Shown one piece after another: positions 1-7,394 of a stretch of DNA of 45,712 bases (the first letter of the stretch is position 1; each line of letters opens with the position of its first letter). This DNA comes from Bacteroidales bacterium. GTDB taxonomy: Bacteria > Bacteroidota > Bacteroidia > Bacteroidales > Marinilabiliaceae. The notes beneath the pieces are model-generated. The model did not search any database. It saw only the letters and a program-made list of their open reading frames with translations, and was not told the origin of the DNA. The stretch lies in contig JAKSLF010000025.1 in NCBI GenBank assembly GCA_024401355.1, positions 1 to 45,712 of the forward strand, given 5' to 3'. A program made the translations under genes and the position numbers.

Positions 1-26
1 AGTTTGTTTATGAGAGTTCTTTGCAT
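1..26 (-). CDS. Possible 5' end of a leftward gene, cut by the window edge
   Basis: An ATG on the minus strand at 26 opens a frame (MQRTLINK...) that runs off the left edge without a stop. Only eight codons are visible, so no family can be named. The call rests on position: a well-formed minus-strand promoter lies at 58-89 and would start transcription around base 51, about 25 nt before this ATG. It could be a chance start codon. Confidence 0.3.
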
Positions 27-57
27 ATCGTCTTGTTTTACAGATGAATAGTTGTTG

Positions 58-89
58 CAAATATATGAATATTTCTTCTTTTTGTCAAA
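58..89 (-). promoter_or_regulatory. Bacteroidota-type promoter reading leftward
   Basis: On the minus strand a -33 element TTTG (plus-strand CAAA at 86-89) is followed after exactly 20 nt by a perfect -7 box TATATTTG (plus-strand CAAATATA at 58-65). This matches the Bacteroidota housekeeping sigma pattern. The -33 element touches the first copy of the 32-bp tandem repeat, so the repeat array sits directly upstream of this promoter. Confidence 0.6.
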
Positions 90-182
90 AAGTCATCCTT
101 AAAAGTGCGTAAAACTACAAAAAGACGTCCTTAAAAGTGTGTAAAACCACAAAAAGTCGTCCTTAAAAGTGTGTAAAACAAG
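87..182. repeat. Three tandem copies of a 32-bp repeat
   Basis: Copies occupy 87-118, 119-150 and 151-182 and differ at only a few positions; the shared core reads CCTTAAAAGTGYGTAAAAC. The 32-bp period is not a multiple of three and there are no spacers, so it is neither a coding repeat nor a CRISPR array. It lies just upstream of the leftward promoter at 58-89 and could be an operator array or a slippage-prone minisatellite. The rest of 183-302 shows no recognisable gene. Confidence 0.8.
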
Positions 183-302
183 AAATCATCATTATTCAGA
201 CTGTCTTTTTAACGATTTGTTTGGTCCTTGGCGCTTTTCGGTCGTAACGTAGGATTTGAGGGTTTAAAAAGGTCCTGACGAATAAAGATTGTTAAAACGC
301 CA

Positions 303-497
303 TTGGGACTAATAAATGGTGTTTTTTTATTGATTGATTATCCTTATCTTTGTTGTGCTTCAACAAAAAATAAACTATGTGGATTCTGTCAGGGTTTGTA
401 TGCAGAATATGTTACATTTGATGTGCAGAAAAAAGCCATCGTCTATCGTGATGCAATGATAGCTTTAGTTGAAAAGCGTGGATTGGAGGTTTATTAA
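303..497 (+). CDS. Doubtful small ORF or gene remnant
   Basis: This is an open frame of 64 codons with a TTG start, ending 14 bases before the UDG-like gene. The second half (about residues 27-64) has a plausible protein composition, with a Cys pair (CGFC) and an amphipathic stretch ending in EKRGLEVY. The first half is hydrophobic and T-rich at the DNA level. A perfect -7 box (TATCTTTG, 345-352) lies inside the frame, which argues that the annotated start is not used. No family was recognised. It may be the tail of a decayed gene or simply leader sequence for the next gene. Confidence 0.25.
   Translation: MGLINGVFLLIDYPYLCCASTKNKLCGFCQGLYAEYVTFDVQKKAIVYRDAMIALVEKRGLEVY
345..352 (+). promoter_or_regulatory. 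Candidate -7 box upstream of the UDG-like/WYL operon
   Basis: TATCTTTG fits TAnnTTTG exactly, with a T-rich stretch (322-329) roughly where the -33 element would be but no clean TTTG there. If used, transcription would begin near 359 and give the gene at 512 a leader of about 150 nt. Confidence 0.3.
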
Positions 498-511
498 TAA
501 TCGTATTTGTC

Positions 512-1102
512 ATGATTCATTTTTTACCATACGTAGGTGCCAACTATGAAAGTGGTGGCATATTCTCGAAGAGGATAATGGCTCTCGGAGATAGTCATTA
601 TTGTGAGAAAGCGAGTGATGCTGTACCTTCATTGACTAGAGATGTGATAGAGTATTATCTGGATCCGGCCTCGGAGAATGAGGGGTGGATGCAGACATAC
701 AGGAAGTTTGAGAGGTCGCTAGTGAACAAGGCAACGACATATTCGGAGAGCAGAGAGATTTGGAACTCGTTGTTGTTCTATAATTTTCTGCAAGTGCCAT
801 TGAGTGGTCCGCGAGTAGCAGGGACGGCAGAGGAATATAGAGAGGCAGCCGAGGGTTTCTTTGAGGTTATAGACCAGTACAAGCCACAAGTGATAATCGT
901 GTGGGGGAAGAGACTTTGGGACAAGATGCCAACGGAGCGATGGACGTCGTCGGCAGACGTAGTATATGACGGATATGCCATTGAAAACGGTTATTATTCG
1001 ATGTCGGACGGATCGAAGGCGAGGACATTCTTTGTGTATCATCCTTCGGCGGGATATTCGTGGGACTGGTGGTATAAGGCAATAATGAAAGTGATGGGAT
1101 AA
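512..1102 (+). CDS. Uracil-DNA glycosylase-fold-like hypothetical protein
   Basis: A protein of 196 aa. The N-terminal 'MALGDSHYC' segment and the C-terminal 'VYHPSAGYS' segment sit where UDG-superfamily proteins carry their substrate-loop motif and their HPS-like motif. A central hydrophobic strand, 'VIIVWGKRLWD', matches the usual core strand before the second motif. The catalytic activity cannot be read from this, and the assignment is at fold level only. The start at ATG 512 is the first in-frame ATG after the upstream stop. The stop codon overlaps the ATG of the WYL gene by one base (TAATG), so the two are probably translationally coupled. A role in nucleic acid surveillance under WYL control is an inference from this pairing. 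Confidence 0.6.
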   Translation: MIHFLPYVGANYESGGIFSKRIMALGDSHYCEKASDAVPSLTRDVIEYYLDPASENEGWMQTYRKFERSLVNKATTYSESREIWNSLLFYNFLQVPLSGPRVAGTAEEYREAAEGFFEVIDQYKPQVIIVWGKRLWDKMPTERWTSSADVVYDGYAIENGYYSMSDGSKARTFFVYHPSAGYSWDWWYKAIMKVMG

Positions 1103-2016
1103 TGGCAACGACGAAGATAGCGAAATATGTATGGCTGATAGACAGGCTTTATAACCATCCGAATGGGATGACACTGGCTGAGTTGCAGGATGACTGGATT
1201 GGTACGTATGGACTTGATGAAGCGTGCCAGATGAGTCCGAGAACATTCTTGCGCCTTAAAACAGAGACAGAAGGATTGTTTGGAGTAGACATAGAGTGTG
1301 CAGCATGTGACAGCTATAGATATCGCATCTCGAGAAAGGAGATAGACAACGACAGGTTGAGGAAATGGCTGCTTGACACGTTTGTGGTGAGCAATCGCAT
1401 AGCAGACAGCATGCAGTTGAAAGAGAGGATATTGATAGAAGAAGTGCCCTCGGGAGGGAAGTATCTTCTGGATATACTCTCGGCGATGAAAGAGTCGAAT
1501 GTGATAGAGATGGAATACCAGTCGTTTGTGAGTAGTGAACCACGGAAGCTGAAAGTGGAGCCATATTGCTTGAAGGCAAACAAGAGAAGGTGGTATGTGC
1601 TTGGAAAGACGGAGAAGGGACTGAGAGTATATGCGTTGGACAGGATAGTGGGAATGGCGATAGTGGGGGATGAAAAATTCGTAATGCCAGAGACATTTGA
1701 TGCAGAGGAATATTTTGCAAATACGATAGGTGTGTCGGTAGAGGCGGAGGACTACGAGGTAGAGACGATAAGAGTGAAAGTTTATGCCAATAGACACAAA
1801 GACAAATATCTTAACACTCTACCATTACATCCGAGCCAGAAGATGGTGGAGAGTGGAGAAGAGTATTCGATATTTGAATACAGGCTCAGGGCAACGTATG
1901 AATTCTTCCATGAGATATTGGCATTGGGTGATGAGGCAGAGGTGTTATCACCAGAATGGGTGAGGAAGGATATGACCTGGTATGTGGAAAACATGCTGAA
2001 GAGATACAAAAATTGA
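1102..2016 (+). CDS. WYL domain-containing transcriptional regulator
   Basis: A protein of 304 aa. The N-terminal 75 residues look like a winged helix-turn-helix ('MTLAELQDDW...SPRTFLRLKTE'). A WYL domain follows from about residue 120 to 210, with the defining segment RRWYVLG at 162-168 and the conserved 'YALDRI' near 177-182, whose Arg belongs to the ligand-binding set. The C-terminal part matches the WCX extension. WYL proteins usually sense a nucleotide, nucleic acid or related ligand and control nearby genes, often in defence or DNA-damage cassettes. Its coding sequence begins within the stop codon of the UDG-like gene, so the two are almost certainly co-expressed. Confidence 0.85.
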   Translation: MATTKIAKYVWLIDRLYNHPNGMTLAELQDDWIGTYGLDEACQMSPRTFLRLKTETEGLFGVDIECAACDSYRYRISRKEIDNDRLRKWLLDTFVVSNRIADSMQLKERILIEEVPSGGKYLLDILSAMKESNVIEMEYQSFVSSEPRKLKVEPYCLKANKRRWYVLGKTEKGLRVYALDRIVGMAIVGDEKFVMPETFDAEEYFANTIGVSVEAEDYEVETIRVKVYANRHKDKYLNTLPLHPSQKMVESGEEYSIFEYRLRATYEFFHEILALGDEAEVLSPEWVRKDMTWYVENMLKRYKN

Positions 2017-2093
2017 AGAAAAAATAAAGGTCGGCCATCTTTTGGCGTATACCATATATACCTTAGCAGCCAGAAACATAAAAACGAAGTGTT

Positions 2094-2477
2094 ATGGCAA
2101 AGGAATTGACAACATGGAACGGCAATGGTGGCATAGTGCCAACGGACCGTTATGAGATTAGTGACAAGTGGCTGAACGTGGCATCGAAGGGGCTGGACCT
2201 CTTGAGATTCGTAGTGGAGGCCGACTTCCAGACATCGAGAATGGAGCATGACCGACTGATGGCGAAAGAGCAGATGAAATATGATTATCTTCGTCAGACC
2301 GATGTGTCGGGCAGAATGATGGCAGAGAGAGATGAAGCATTGTCGAGAGCATACGCTGTGCTGGACAAGGCAACAGAGTCTGATGACAGAGAGCTGATGA
2401 AATCGGCGCTTGACGTGATAGGTAAGATAGTGTCGAACGGTCCGCATAATAAGAATGACGAAAAACTATTGGATTGA
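2094..2477 (+). CDS. Small helical hypothetical protein
   Basis: A protein of 127 aa with no recognised family. Residues 1-20 are polar and Gly-rich. From about 30 to 115 the sequence is strongly helical and charged ('MEHDRLMAKEQMKYDYLRQ', 'RELMKSALDVIGKIV'), suggesting a coiled coil. There are no transmembrane segments and no signal peptide. It overlaps the following zinc-ribbon gene by 23 bases, which argues for co-translation and a shared role. The 77-bp gap after the WYL gene has only a weak -7-like sequence (near 2059-2066), so it may be co-transcribed with the WYL gene or have its own weak promoter. Confidence 0.65.
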   Translation: MAKELTTWNGNGGIVPTDRYEISDKWLNVASKGLDLLRFVVEADFQTSRMEHDRLMAKEQMKYDYLRQTDVSGRMMAERDEALSRAYAVLDKATESDDRELMKSALDVIGKIVSNGPHNKNDEKLLD

Positions 2478-2664
2478 TATGCTTTCAATGACACCATATC
2501 CATGTAAATGCAAAGCCTGTGGGCATGTCTTTACATATTATCACTTATCAGGTGGAGTAGTATTGAAACCAATGCCCATGAATCCTAAATGTCCAAAGTG
2601 TGGCTCGACGGATTACTCGATAGCGGGTGGAATTTGGGCGAAGCTGAAAGGGTTGTTTGGGTAA
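2455..2664 (+). CDS. Small zinc-ribbon protein
   Basis: A protein of 69 aa containing two CxxC pairs: C19-K-A-C22 and C46-P-K-C49, with an extra Cys at 17. This is a rubredoxin-type zinc ribbon, and the short tail 'GGIWAKLKGLFG' is amphipathic. It starts 23 bases inside the preceding small helical gene in another frame. Zinc ribbons of this size commonly bind nucleic acid or act as subunits, but nothing in the sequence fixes the partner. It closes the accessory cassette; the promoter of ileS follows. Confidence 0.65.
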   Translation: MTKNYWIDMLSMTPYPCKCKACGHVFTYYHLSGGVVLKPMPMNPKCPKCGSTDYSIAGGIWAKLKGLFG

Positions 2665-2715
2665 GGATGTTGGCATGGCAGGGTTGGCAATAAAAGTGTT
2701 GAAAATAAAGTTTTT

Positions 2716-2747
2716 TTTGCCAAAAAGAAAAATAGTAACTATCTTTG
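2716..2747 (+). promoter_or_regulatory. Promoter of ileS
   Basis: A -33 TTTG (2716-2719) is separated by 20 nt from a perfect -7 box TATCTTTG (2740-2747), the Bacteroidota consensus arrangement. Predicted transcription would start near 2754, leaving a leader of about 55 nt before the ileS ATG at 2810. Confidence 0.75.
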
Positions 2748-2809
2748 CACCGCCTTAGAGCGACCTGTTATGTTTTGTGGGTTGTTGTGGGCAGTAATAT
2801 AAAGCAAAG

Positions 2810-5800
2810 ATGAGCAAGAAATTCACCGAGTATAAGGGCCTTGACCTCTCGCAGGTAGGCAAAGACGTGCTCCAGAAATGGACCGCTAACAAGACGTTCG
2901 AAAACAGCTTGAAGGAACGTGAGGGACATCCTAACTATGTATTCTTCGACGGACCTCCATCGGCTAACGGTACGCCTGGTATTCACCACGTCATGGCCCG
3001 TGCTATAAAGGACTGCTTCTGCCGTTACAAGACACAGCAGGGCTTTATGGTGAAGCGTAAGGCAGGTTGGGATACACATGGTCTGCCTGTAGAGCTTGGT
3101 GTAGAGAAGATGCTTGGCATCACTAAGGAGGATATCGGAAAGAAGATCTCTGTAGACGGCTATAACGAAGCATGCCGCAAGGAGGTGATGAAGTATATCG
3201 ACCAGTGGACAGACTTGACACAGAAGATGGGCTACTGGATTGACATGAATGACCCTTACATCACATACGACAACAGATATATCGAGACATTGTGGTATCT
3301 CTTGAAGCAGCTTTACAACAAGAAACTTCTTTATAAGGGATATACCATCCAGCCATATTCACCAGCTGCTGGTACAGGTCTTTCGACACACGAATTGAAC
3401 CAGCCTGGTTGTTACCGTGACGTGAAGGACACAACACTCACAGCACAGTTTAAGGTTATCAAGGACGAGAAGAGCCAGTTGATATTCGACGGCGCAGAGC
3501 ATCAAGTTTATTTCCTTGCTTGGACAACAACTCCTTGGACATTGCCTTCGAACACAGCACTTTGCGTTGGCGAGAAGATTATCTATAATAGAGTAGAGAC
3601 ATTCAATGCATACACAGGTGAGGCAGTAACAGTTATCCTCGCCAAGGACCTTATTGGAAGCTACTTCGCTAAAGAAGGTGAAGAGTTGCCAATGGAATTC
3701 AACGTAGGTGACAAGAAGTTGCCATACAGAATTACTGGCGAATATACAGGCAAGCAGCTTATAGGCATGCACTATGAGCAGTTGATGCCAATGTTGAAGC
3801 CAGCAGGCAAGGCGTTTGAGGTAATCTCTGGTGACTATGTAACAACATCGGACGGTACAGGTATCGTTCATATTGCTCCAAACTTTGGTGCAGACGATGC
3901 TAAGGTTGCGAAAAACTACGGCATCTGTGCGTTGATGACATACGACAAGGACGGCAAGGAGATGCCAATGGTTGACCGCCAGGGTAAGTTTGCTACACTC
4001 GACGAACTCGACGCCGACTACGTTAAGAACTACGTAAACCTCGAAGCATATAAGGAATTTGAAGGCCGATATGTGAAGAACGCATTTGACAGCACATTGA
4101 CAGCTGACGATGCTACACTTGACATCGACATCTCAGTTAAACTCAAGAAGGAGAACAAGGCATTCAGAGTAGAGAAGCACGTTCACTCATATCCACATTG
4201 CTGGAGAACAGACAAGCCTGTGCTTTACTATCCACTTGACTCATGGTTCATCAAGACAACAGCTCTTCGTGAGCGCATGATAGAGCTCAATAACACAATC
4301 CGTTGGAAGCCACAGTCGACAGGTTCAGGTCGTTTTGGTAACTGGCTTGAGAACCTTCAGGATTGGAACCTTTCGCGTTCGCGTTATTGGGGTACACCAC
4401 TTCCTATCTGGAGAACAGAAGATGGCAAGGAAGAAATCTGCATTGGTTCGATGGAAGAGCTCATGGTAGAGATTGACAAGGCAATCAAGGCGGGCGTGAT
4501 GACAGAGAACCCATACAAGAACTTCAAGGTGGGTGACATGTCGGCCGAGAACTACGACCCTAAAAACATCGACCTCCACCGTCCATATATTGACAACGTA
4601 ATATTGGTGAGTGCAAGTGGCAAGCCAATGCGTCGTGAGACAGACCTTATCGACGTTTGGTTTGACTCGGGAGCAATGCCATACGCACAGTATCACTTCC
4701 CATTCGAGCATAAGGACGACCTCCCATTCCCAGCCGATTTCATCGCTGAGGGTGTTGACCAGACACGTGGATGGTTCTTCACTTTGCATGCAATTGCTAC
4801 AATGTGCTTCGACAACGTAGCTTTCAAGAATGTTATCTCGAATGGTCTCGTTCTCGACAAGAACGGCAACAAGATGTCTAAGCGTCTTGGCAATGCTGTC
4901 AACCCATTTGAGGTAATCGACCAGTATGGTGCAGACGCCGTAAGATGGTATATGATTACCAACTCACAGCCATGGGACAACTTGAAGTTCGACGTGGCAG
5001 GTGTGGATGAAGTAAAGAGAAAGTTCTTCGGAACACTTTATAATACATACTCATTCTTCGCACTCTATGCGAACATCGATGGATTCACAGGCTCTGAGCC
5101 TATCGTACCACTCGAGAAACGCCCAGAAATTGACCGTTGGATTATCTCATTGCTCAACAGCCTTGTAGCAGAAGTTACAGACGCATTTGAGAACTATGAG
5201 CCAACAAGAGCCGGTCGTGCAATCCAGGACTTCGTAATGGAGAACCTCTCGAACTGGTACGTTCGTCTGAACAGAAAGAGATTCTGGGGCGGCGACATCA
5301 ACGAAGACAAGTTGGCAGCATACCAGACATTGTATGAGTGCTTGGAGAAGGTAGTATTGATGAGTGCGCCAATAGCACCATTCTTGACAGACAGGATCTT
5401 CACAGACCTGAACGCAGTATCGGGCAAGCACAAGGACTCTACTGTACACTTGGCAGAGTTCCCTAAGGCAGACACATCGCTCATCGACAAGGGTTTGGAA
5501 GAGAGAATGTATTATGCACAGGCATTGTCATCAATGATTCTTGCACTTCGCAGAAAGAGCAACCTCAAGGTGCGTCAGCCACTTAGCAAGATAATGGTTC
5601 CTATCCTCGATGACAAGTTCCAGAGTCAGATAGAGTCTATCAAGAACCTTATACTTACTGAGGTTAACGTGAAGGAGATAGAGTTCCTGACAGATACTGA
5701 CGGTGTGTTGGTTAAGAAGATCAAGGCAAACTTCAAGACACTTGGCAAGCGCTATGGCAAGCTCATGAAGCAGCTTGCGGCACAGATAGCTCATATGACA

Positions 5801-6241
5801 TCGCACGAGATATCTGAGTTTGAGAAGGCAGGCCAGTATAAGATGACAATCGAAGGTCAGGATGTAGAGTTGACACTTGAGGACGTAGAAATCACATCAG
5901 AGGACATCCCAGGATGGTTGGTTGCAAACGAAGGCAAGTTGACCGTAGCACTTGACATCACCGTAACGCCAGAACTTCGTGAAGAAGGTATTGCACGTGA
6001 GTTTATCAACAGAATCCAGAACTTGAGAAAGGATTCGGGCTTTGACGTAACAGACAAGATTATCGTCAAGATAGCACCACATGATGCAATCAACAGCGCG
6101 ATAGCAAACTTCGGCACTTATATCGGTCAGCAGACATTGGCCAACGAGGTGAAGATAGCTGAAGGACTTAGCGAAGCAAATGCAACGAAGGTTGAGATAG
6201 ACGAAGAGATAACAACCTTTGTGGCAGTAGAAAAGATATAA
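2810..6241 (+). CDS. ileS: Isoleucyl-tRNA synthetase
   Basis: A class I cytoplasmic aminoacyl-tRNA synthetase of 1143 aa that charges tRNA-Ile. The HIGH signature appears as GIHH at 57-60 within 'PPSANGTPGIHHVM', the WDTHGLP motif is at 87-93 and KMSKR at 688-692. The long insertion between them is the CP1 editing domain that hydrolyses Val-tRNA. The C-terminal region after about residue 790 is the anticodon-binding and tail part. The long form, without an obvious C-terminal Cys4 zinc site, fits the type usual in Bacteroidota. A strong promoter precedes it and a hairpin with a short T-run follows (6255-6287), so it may be transcribed partly alone. Confidence 0.97.
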   Translation: MSKKFTEYKGLDLSQVGKDVLQKWTANKTFENSLKEREGHPNYVFFDGPPSANGTPGIHHVMARAIKDCFCRYKTQQGFMVKRKAGWDTHGLPVELGVEKMLGITKEDIGKKISVDGYNEACRKEVMKYIDQWTDLTQKMGYWIDMNDPYITYDNRYIETLWYLLKQLYNKKLLYKGYTIQPYSPAAGTGLSTHELNQPGCYRDVKDTTLTAQFKVIKDEKSQLIFDGAEHQVYFLAWTTTPWTLPSNTALCVGEKIIYNRVETFNAYTGEAVTVILAKDLIGSYFAKEGEELPMEFNVGDKKLPYRITGEYTGKQLIGMHYEQLMPMLKPAGKAFEVISGDYVTTSDGTGIVHIAPNFGADDAKVAKNYGICALMTYDKDGKEMPMVDRQGKFATLDELDADYVKNYVNLEAYKEFEGRYVKNAFDSTLTADDATLDIDISVKLKKENKAFRVEKHVHSYPHCWRTDKPVLYYPLDSWFIKTTALRERMIELNNTIRWKPQSTGSGRFGNWLENLQDWNLSRSRYWGTPLPIWRTEDGKEEICIGSMEELMVEIDKAIKAGVMTENPYKNFKVGDMSAENYDPKNIDLHRPYIDNVILVSASGKPMRRETDLIDVWFDSGAMPYAQYHFPFEHKDDLPFPADFIAEGVDQTRGWFFTLHAIATMCFDNVAFKNVISNGLVLDKNGNKMSKRLGNAVNPFEVIDQYGADAVRWYMITNSQPWDNLKFDVAGVDEVKRKFFGTLYNTYSFFALYANIDGFTGSEPIVPLEKRPEIDRWIISLLNSLVAEVTDAFENYEPTRAGRAIQDFVMENLSNWYVRLNRKRFWGGDINEDKLAAYQTLYECLEKVVLMSAPIAPFLTDRIFTDLNAVSGKHKDSTVHLAEFPKADTSLIDKGLEERMYYAQALSSMILALRRKSNLKVRQPLSKIMVPILDDKFQSQIESIKNLILTEVNVKEIEFLTDTDGVLVKKIKANFKTLGKRYGKLMKQLAAQIAHMTSHEISEFEKAGQYKMTIEGQDVELTLEDVEITSEDIPGWLVANEGKLTVALDITVTPELREEGIAREFINRIQNLRKDSGFDVTDKIIVKIAPHDAINSAIANFGTYIGQQTLANEVKIAEGLSEANATKVEIDEEITTFVAVEKI

Positions 6242-6254
6242 AAAAACAATAATG

Positions 6255-6287
6255 GCAGTGCCTTTGGGTAACCGTGGCATTGCTTTT
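6255..6287 (+). terminator. Hairpin after ileS, probable (attenuating) terminator
   Basis: An 8-bp stem, GCAGTGCC (6255-6262) with GGCATTGC (6276-6283), includes one G-U pair and is followed directly by TTTT. It lies 14 bases after the ileS stop. The short U-run suggests incomplete termination, so some read-through into the dksA-like gene is plausible. Confidence 0.5.
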
Positions 6288-6326
6288 GTATAAACAATAA
6301 CCAAAATACTAATAATTCTTAAGCCC

Positions 6327-6701
6327 ATGGCAGAGAAGGTAAGATACTCAGACGAAGAGCTTCAGGAGTTCAAGGAACTTATTCTAAACAAGCTCGAACT
6401 TGCTCAGCGCGACTATGAGTTGTTCAATGCTGCAATCACCCATAATGGTGAGAATGGCACTCAGGACACTTCACCTACTTTCCACGCTCTCGAAGATGGT
6501 GGCGAAGACCTCAGCAAAGAGGAGGCAGGTCGTTTGGCTGCGCGTCAGTTGAAATTTATCCAGAGTCTGAAAGCCGCACTCATACGCATAGAGAACAAGA
6601 CATACGGAGTGTGTCGTGAGACTGGAAAGCTGATACCTAAGGAGCGACTTATGGCAGTGCCTCATGCGACACTTAGCATAGAAGCAAAGAACAAACAGTA
6701 G
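6327..6701 (+). CDS. TraR/DksA family protein without a complete zinc site
   Basis: A protein of 124 aa. The N-terminal coiled coil (about 8-90) ends with the conserved helix into 'YGVCRETGKLIPKERL' (93-108) and 'VPHATLSIEA' (111-120), the DksA/TraR C4-finger region. Only one cysteine (C95) remains of the four that bind zinc in E. coli DksA, a change seen in many Bacteroidota members of the family. By family it would bind in the RNA polymerase secondary channel and tune transcription, for example of ribosomal genes during starvation. It sits between ileS and lspA; lspA starts only three bases after its stop. Confidence 0.85.
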   Translation: MAEKVRYSDEELQEFKELILNKLELAQRDYELFNAAITHNGENGTQDTSPTFHALEDGGEDLSKEEAGRLAARQLKFIQSLKAALIRIENKTYGVCRETGKLIPKERLMAVPHATLSIEAKNKQ

Positions 6702-6704
6702 CAG

Positions 6705-7328
6705 ATGACAAAGAATGCAAAGATATCGATAGGTGTAATTGCGTCTGTACTGATAATAGACCAGATCATAAAGATACTGGTCAAGACGACAATGCACCTT
6801 GGTGAAGAATTCAGTGTATGTGGTAACTGGTTTCTGATACACTTTGTTGAGAATAACGGAATGGCATTTGGTATGGAGATGGGAGGAAGCATAGGAAAGC
6901 TTATCCTGTCTCTATTCCGTATAATAGCGGTTGGCGGAATAGCCTATGGCTTGGTTAAGATGTGCCAGACAAAAGAGAGTACAAGTTTTATAGTGTTGGT
7001 GTCGCTAGTGTTTGCTGGCGCTGTGGGTAACATTATAGATTCGGTATTCTATGGAGTAATGTTTAACTCGAGTGTGGGTCAGGTAGCATCAATGTTCCCC
7101 GCAGATGGTGGTTACAGTACATGGCTGCAAGGAAAAGTTGTTGATATGTTTTACTTCCCACTTATAGAGGGACGATTCCCGGATTGGGTGCCTATATGGG
7201 GTGGGGAGTCGTTTATATTCTTCAGGCCTGTGTTTAATTTTGCAGATGCGGCGATATCAGTAGGAATAATAGCATTGCTGATATTCCAGCGTGAAAGGAT
7301 GAGTAGGCTTCTGGGCGACAGCAAATAA
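6705..7328 (+). CDS. lspA: Lipoprotein signal peptidase (signal peptidase II)
   Basis: An inner-membrane aspartyl protease of 207 aa that removes signal peptides from diacylglyceryl-modified prolipoproteins. It has four hydrophobic segments. Conserved blocks are 'LIIDQIIK' (17-24), 'NNGMAFG' (50-56), 'GAVGNIIDS' (105-113, catalytic D112) and 'FNFADAAIS' (177-185, catalytic D181). It is longer than the E. coli enzyme (164 aa) because of an insertion of about 35 residues between the two catalytic blocks (roughly 120-165), a common feature in Bacteroidota. It is tightly linked to the dksA-like gene upstream. Confidence 0.95.
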   Translation: MTKNAKISIGVIASVLIIDQIIKILVKTTMHLGEEFSVCGNWFLIHFVENNGMAFGMEMGGSIGKLILSLFRIIAVGGIAYGLVKMCQTKESTSFIVLVSLVFAGAVGNIIDSVFYGVMFNSSVGQVASMFPADGGYSTWLQGKVVDMFYFPLIEGRFPDWVPIWGGESFIFFRPVFNFADAAISVGIIALLIFQRERMSRLLGDSK

Positions 7329-7335
7329 AACAATA

Positions 7336-7380
7336 CACACAATTCACACAATTCACACAATTCACACAATTCACACAATT
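7336..7380. repeat. 9-bp minisatellite, five perfect copies
   Basis: CACACAATT is repeated five times without error, followed by a partial copy (CACAAAA). The array ends 14 bases before the ATG of the ABC exporter gene, so it occupies the translation-initiation leader or any promoter there. Perfect short repeats like this change copy number by slippage. Confidence 0.9.
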
Positions 7381-7394
7381 CACAAAACGACATC

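Noticed and set aside
87-182. CRISPR-like array
   Set aside because: The three 32-bp units are directly adjacent with no unique spacers, and no cas gene is nearby.
378-422. Possible 14-codon leader peptide (MWILSGFVCRICYI) upstream of the UDG-like gene
   Set aside because: There is no amino acid bias tied to a pathway and no attenuator hairpin; it is most likely chance.
1039-1797. 252-codon open frame antisense to the WYL gene
   Set aside because: The composition is not protein-like (rich in His, Tyr and Cys), and the plus strand encodes a recognisable WYL protein over the same bases.
2017-2093. Promoter for the 127-aa gene
   Set aside because: The best -7-like sequence (TACCTTAG) deviates from consensus, and the TTTG upstream is only 14 nt away.
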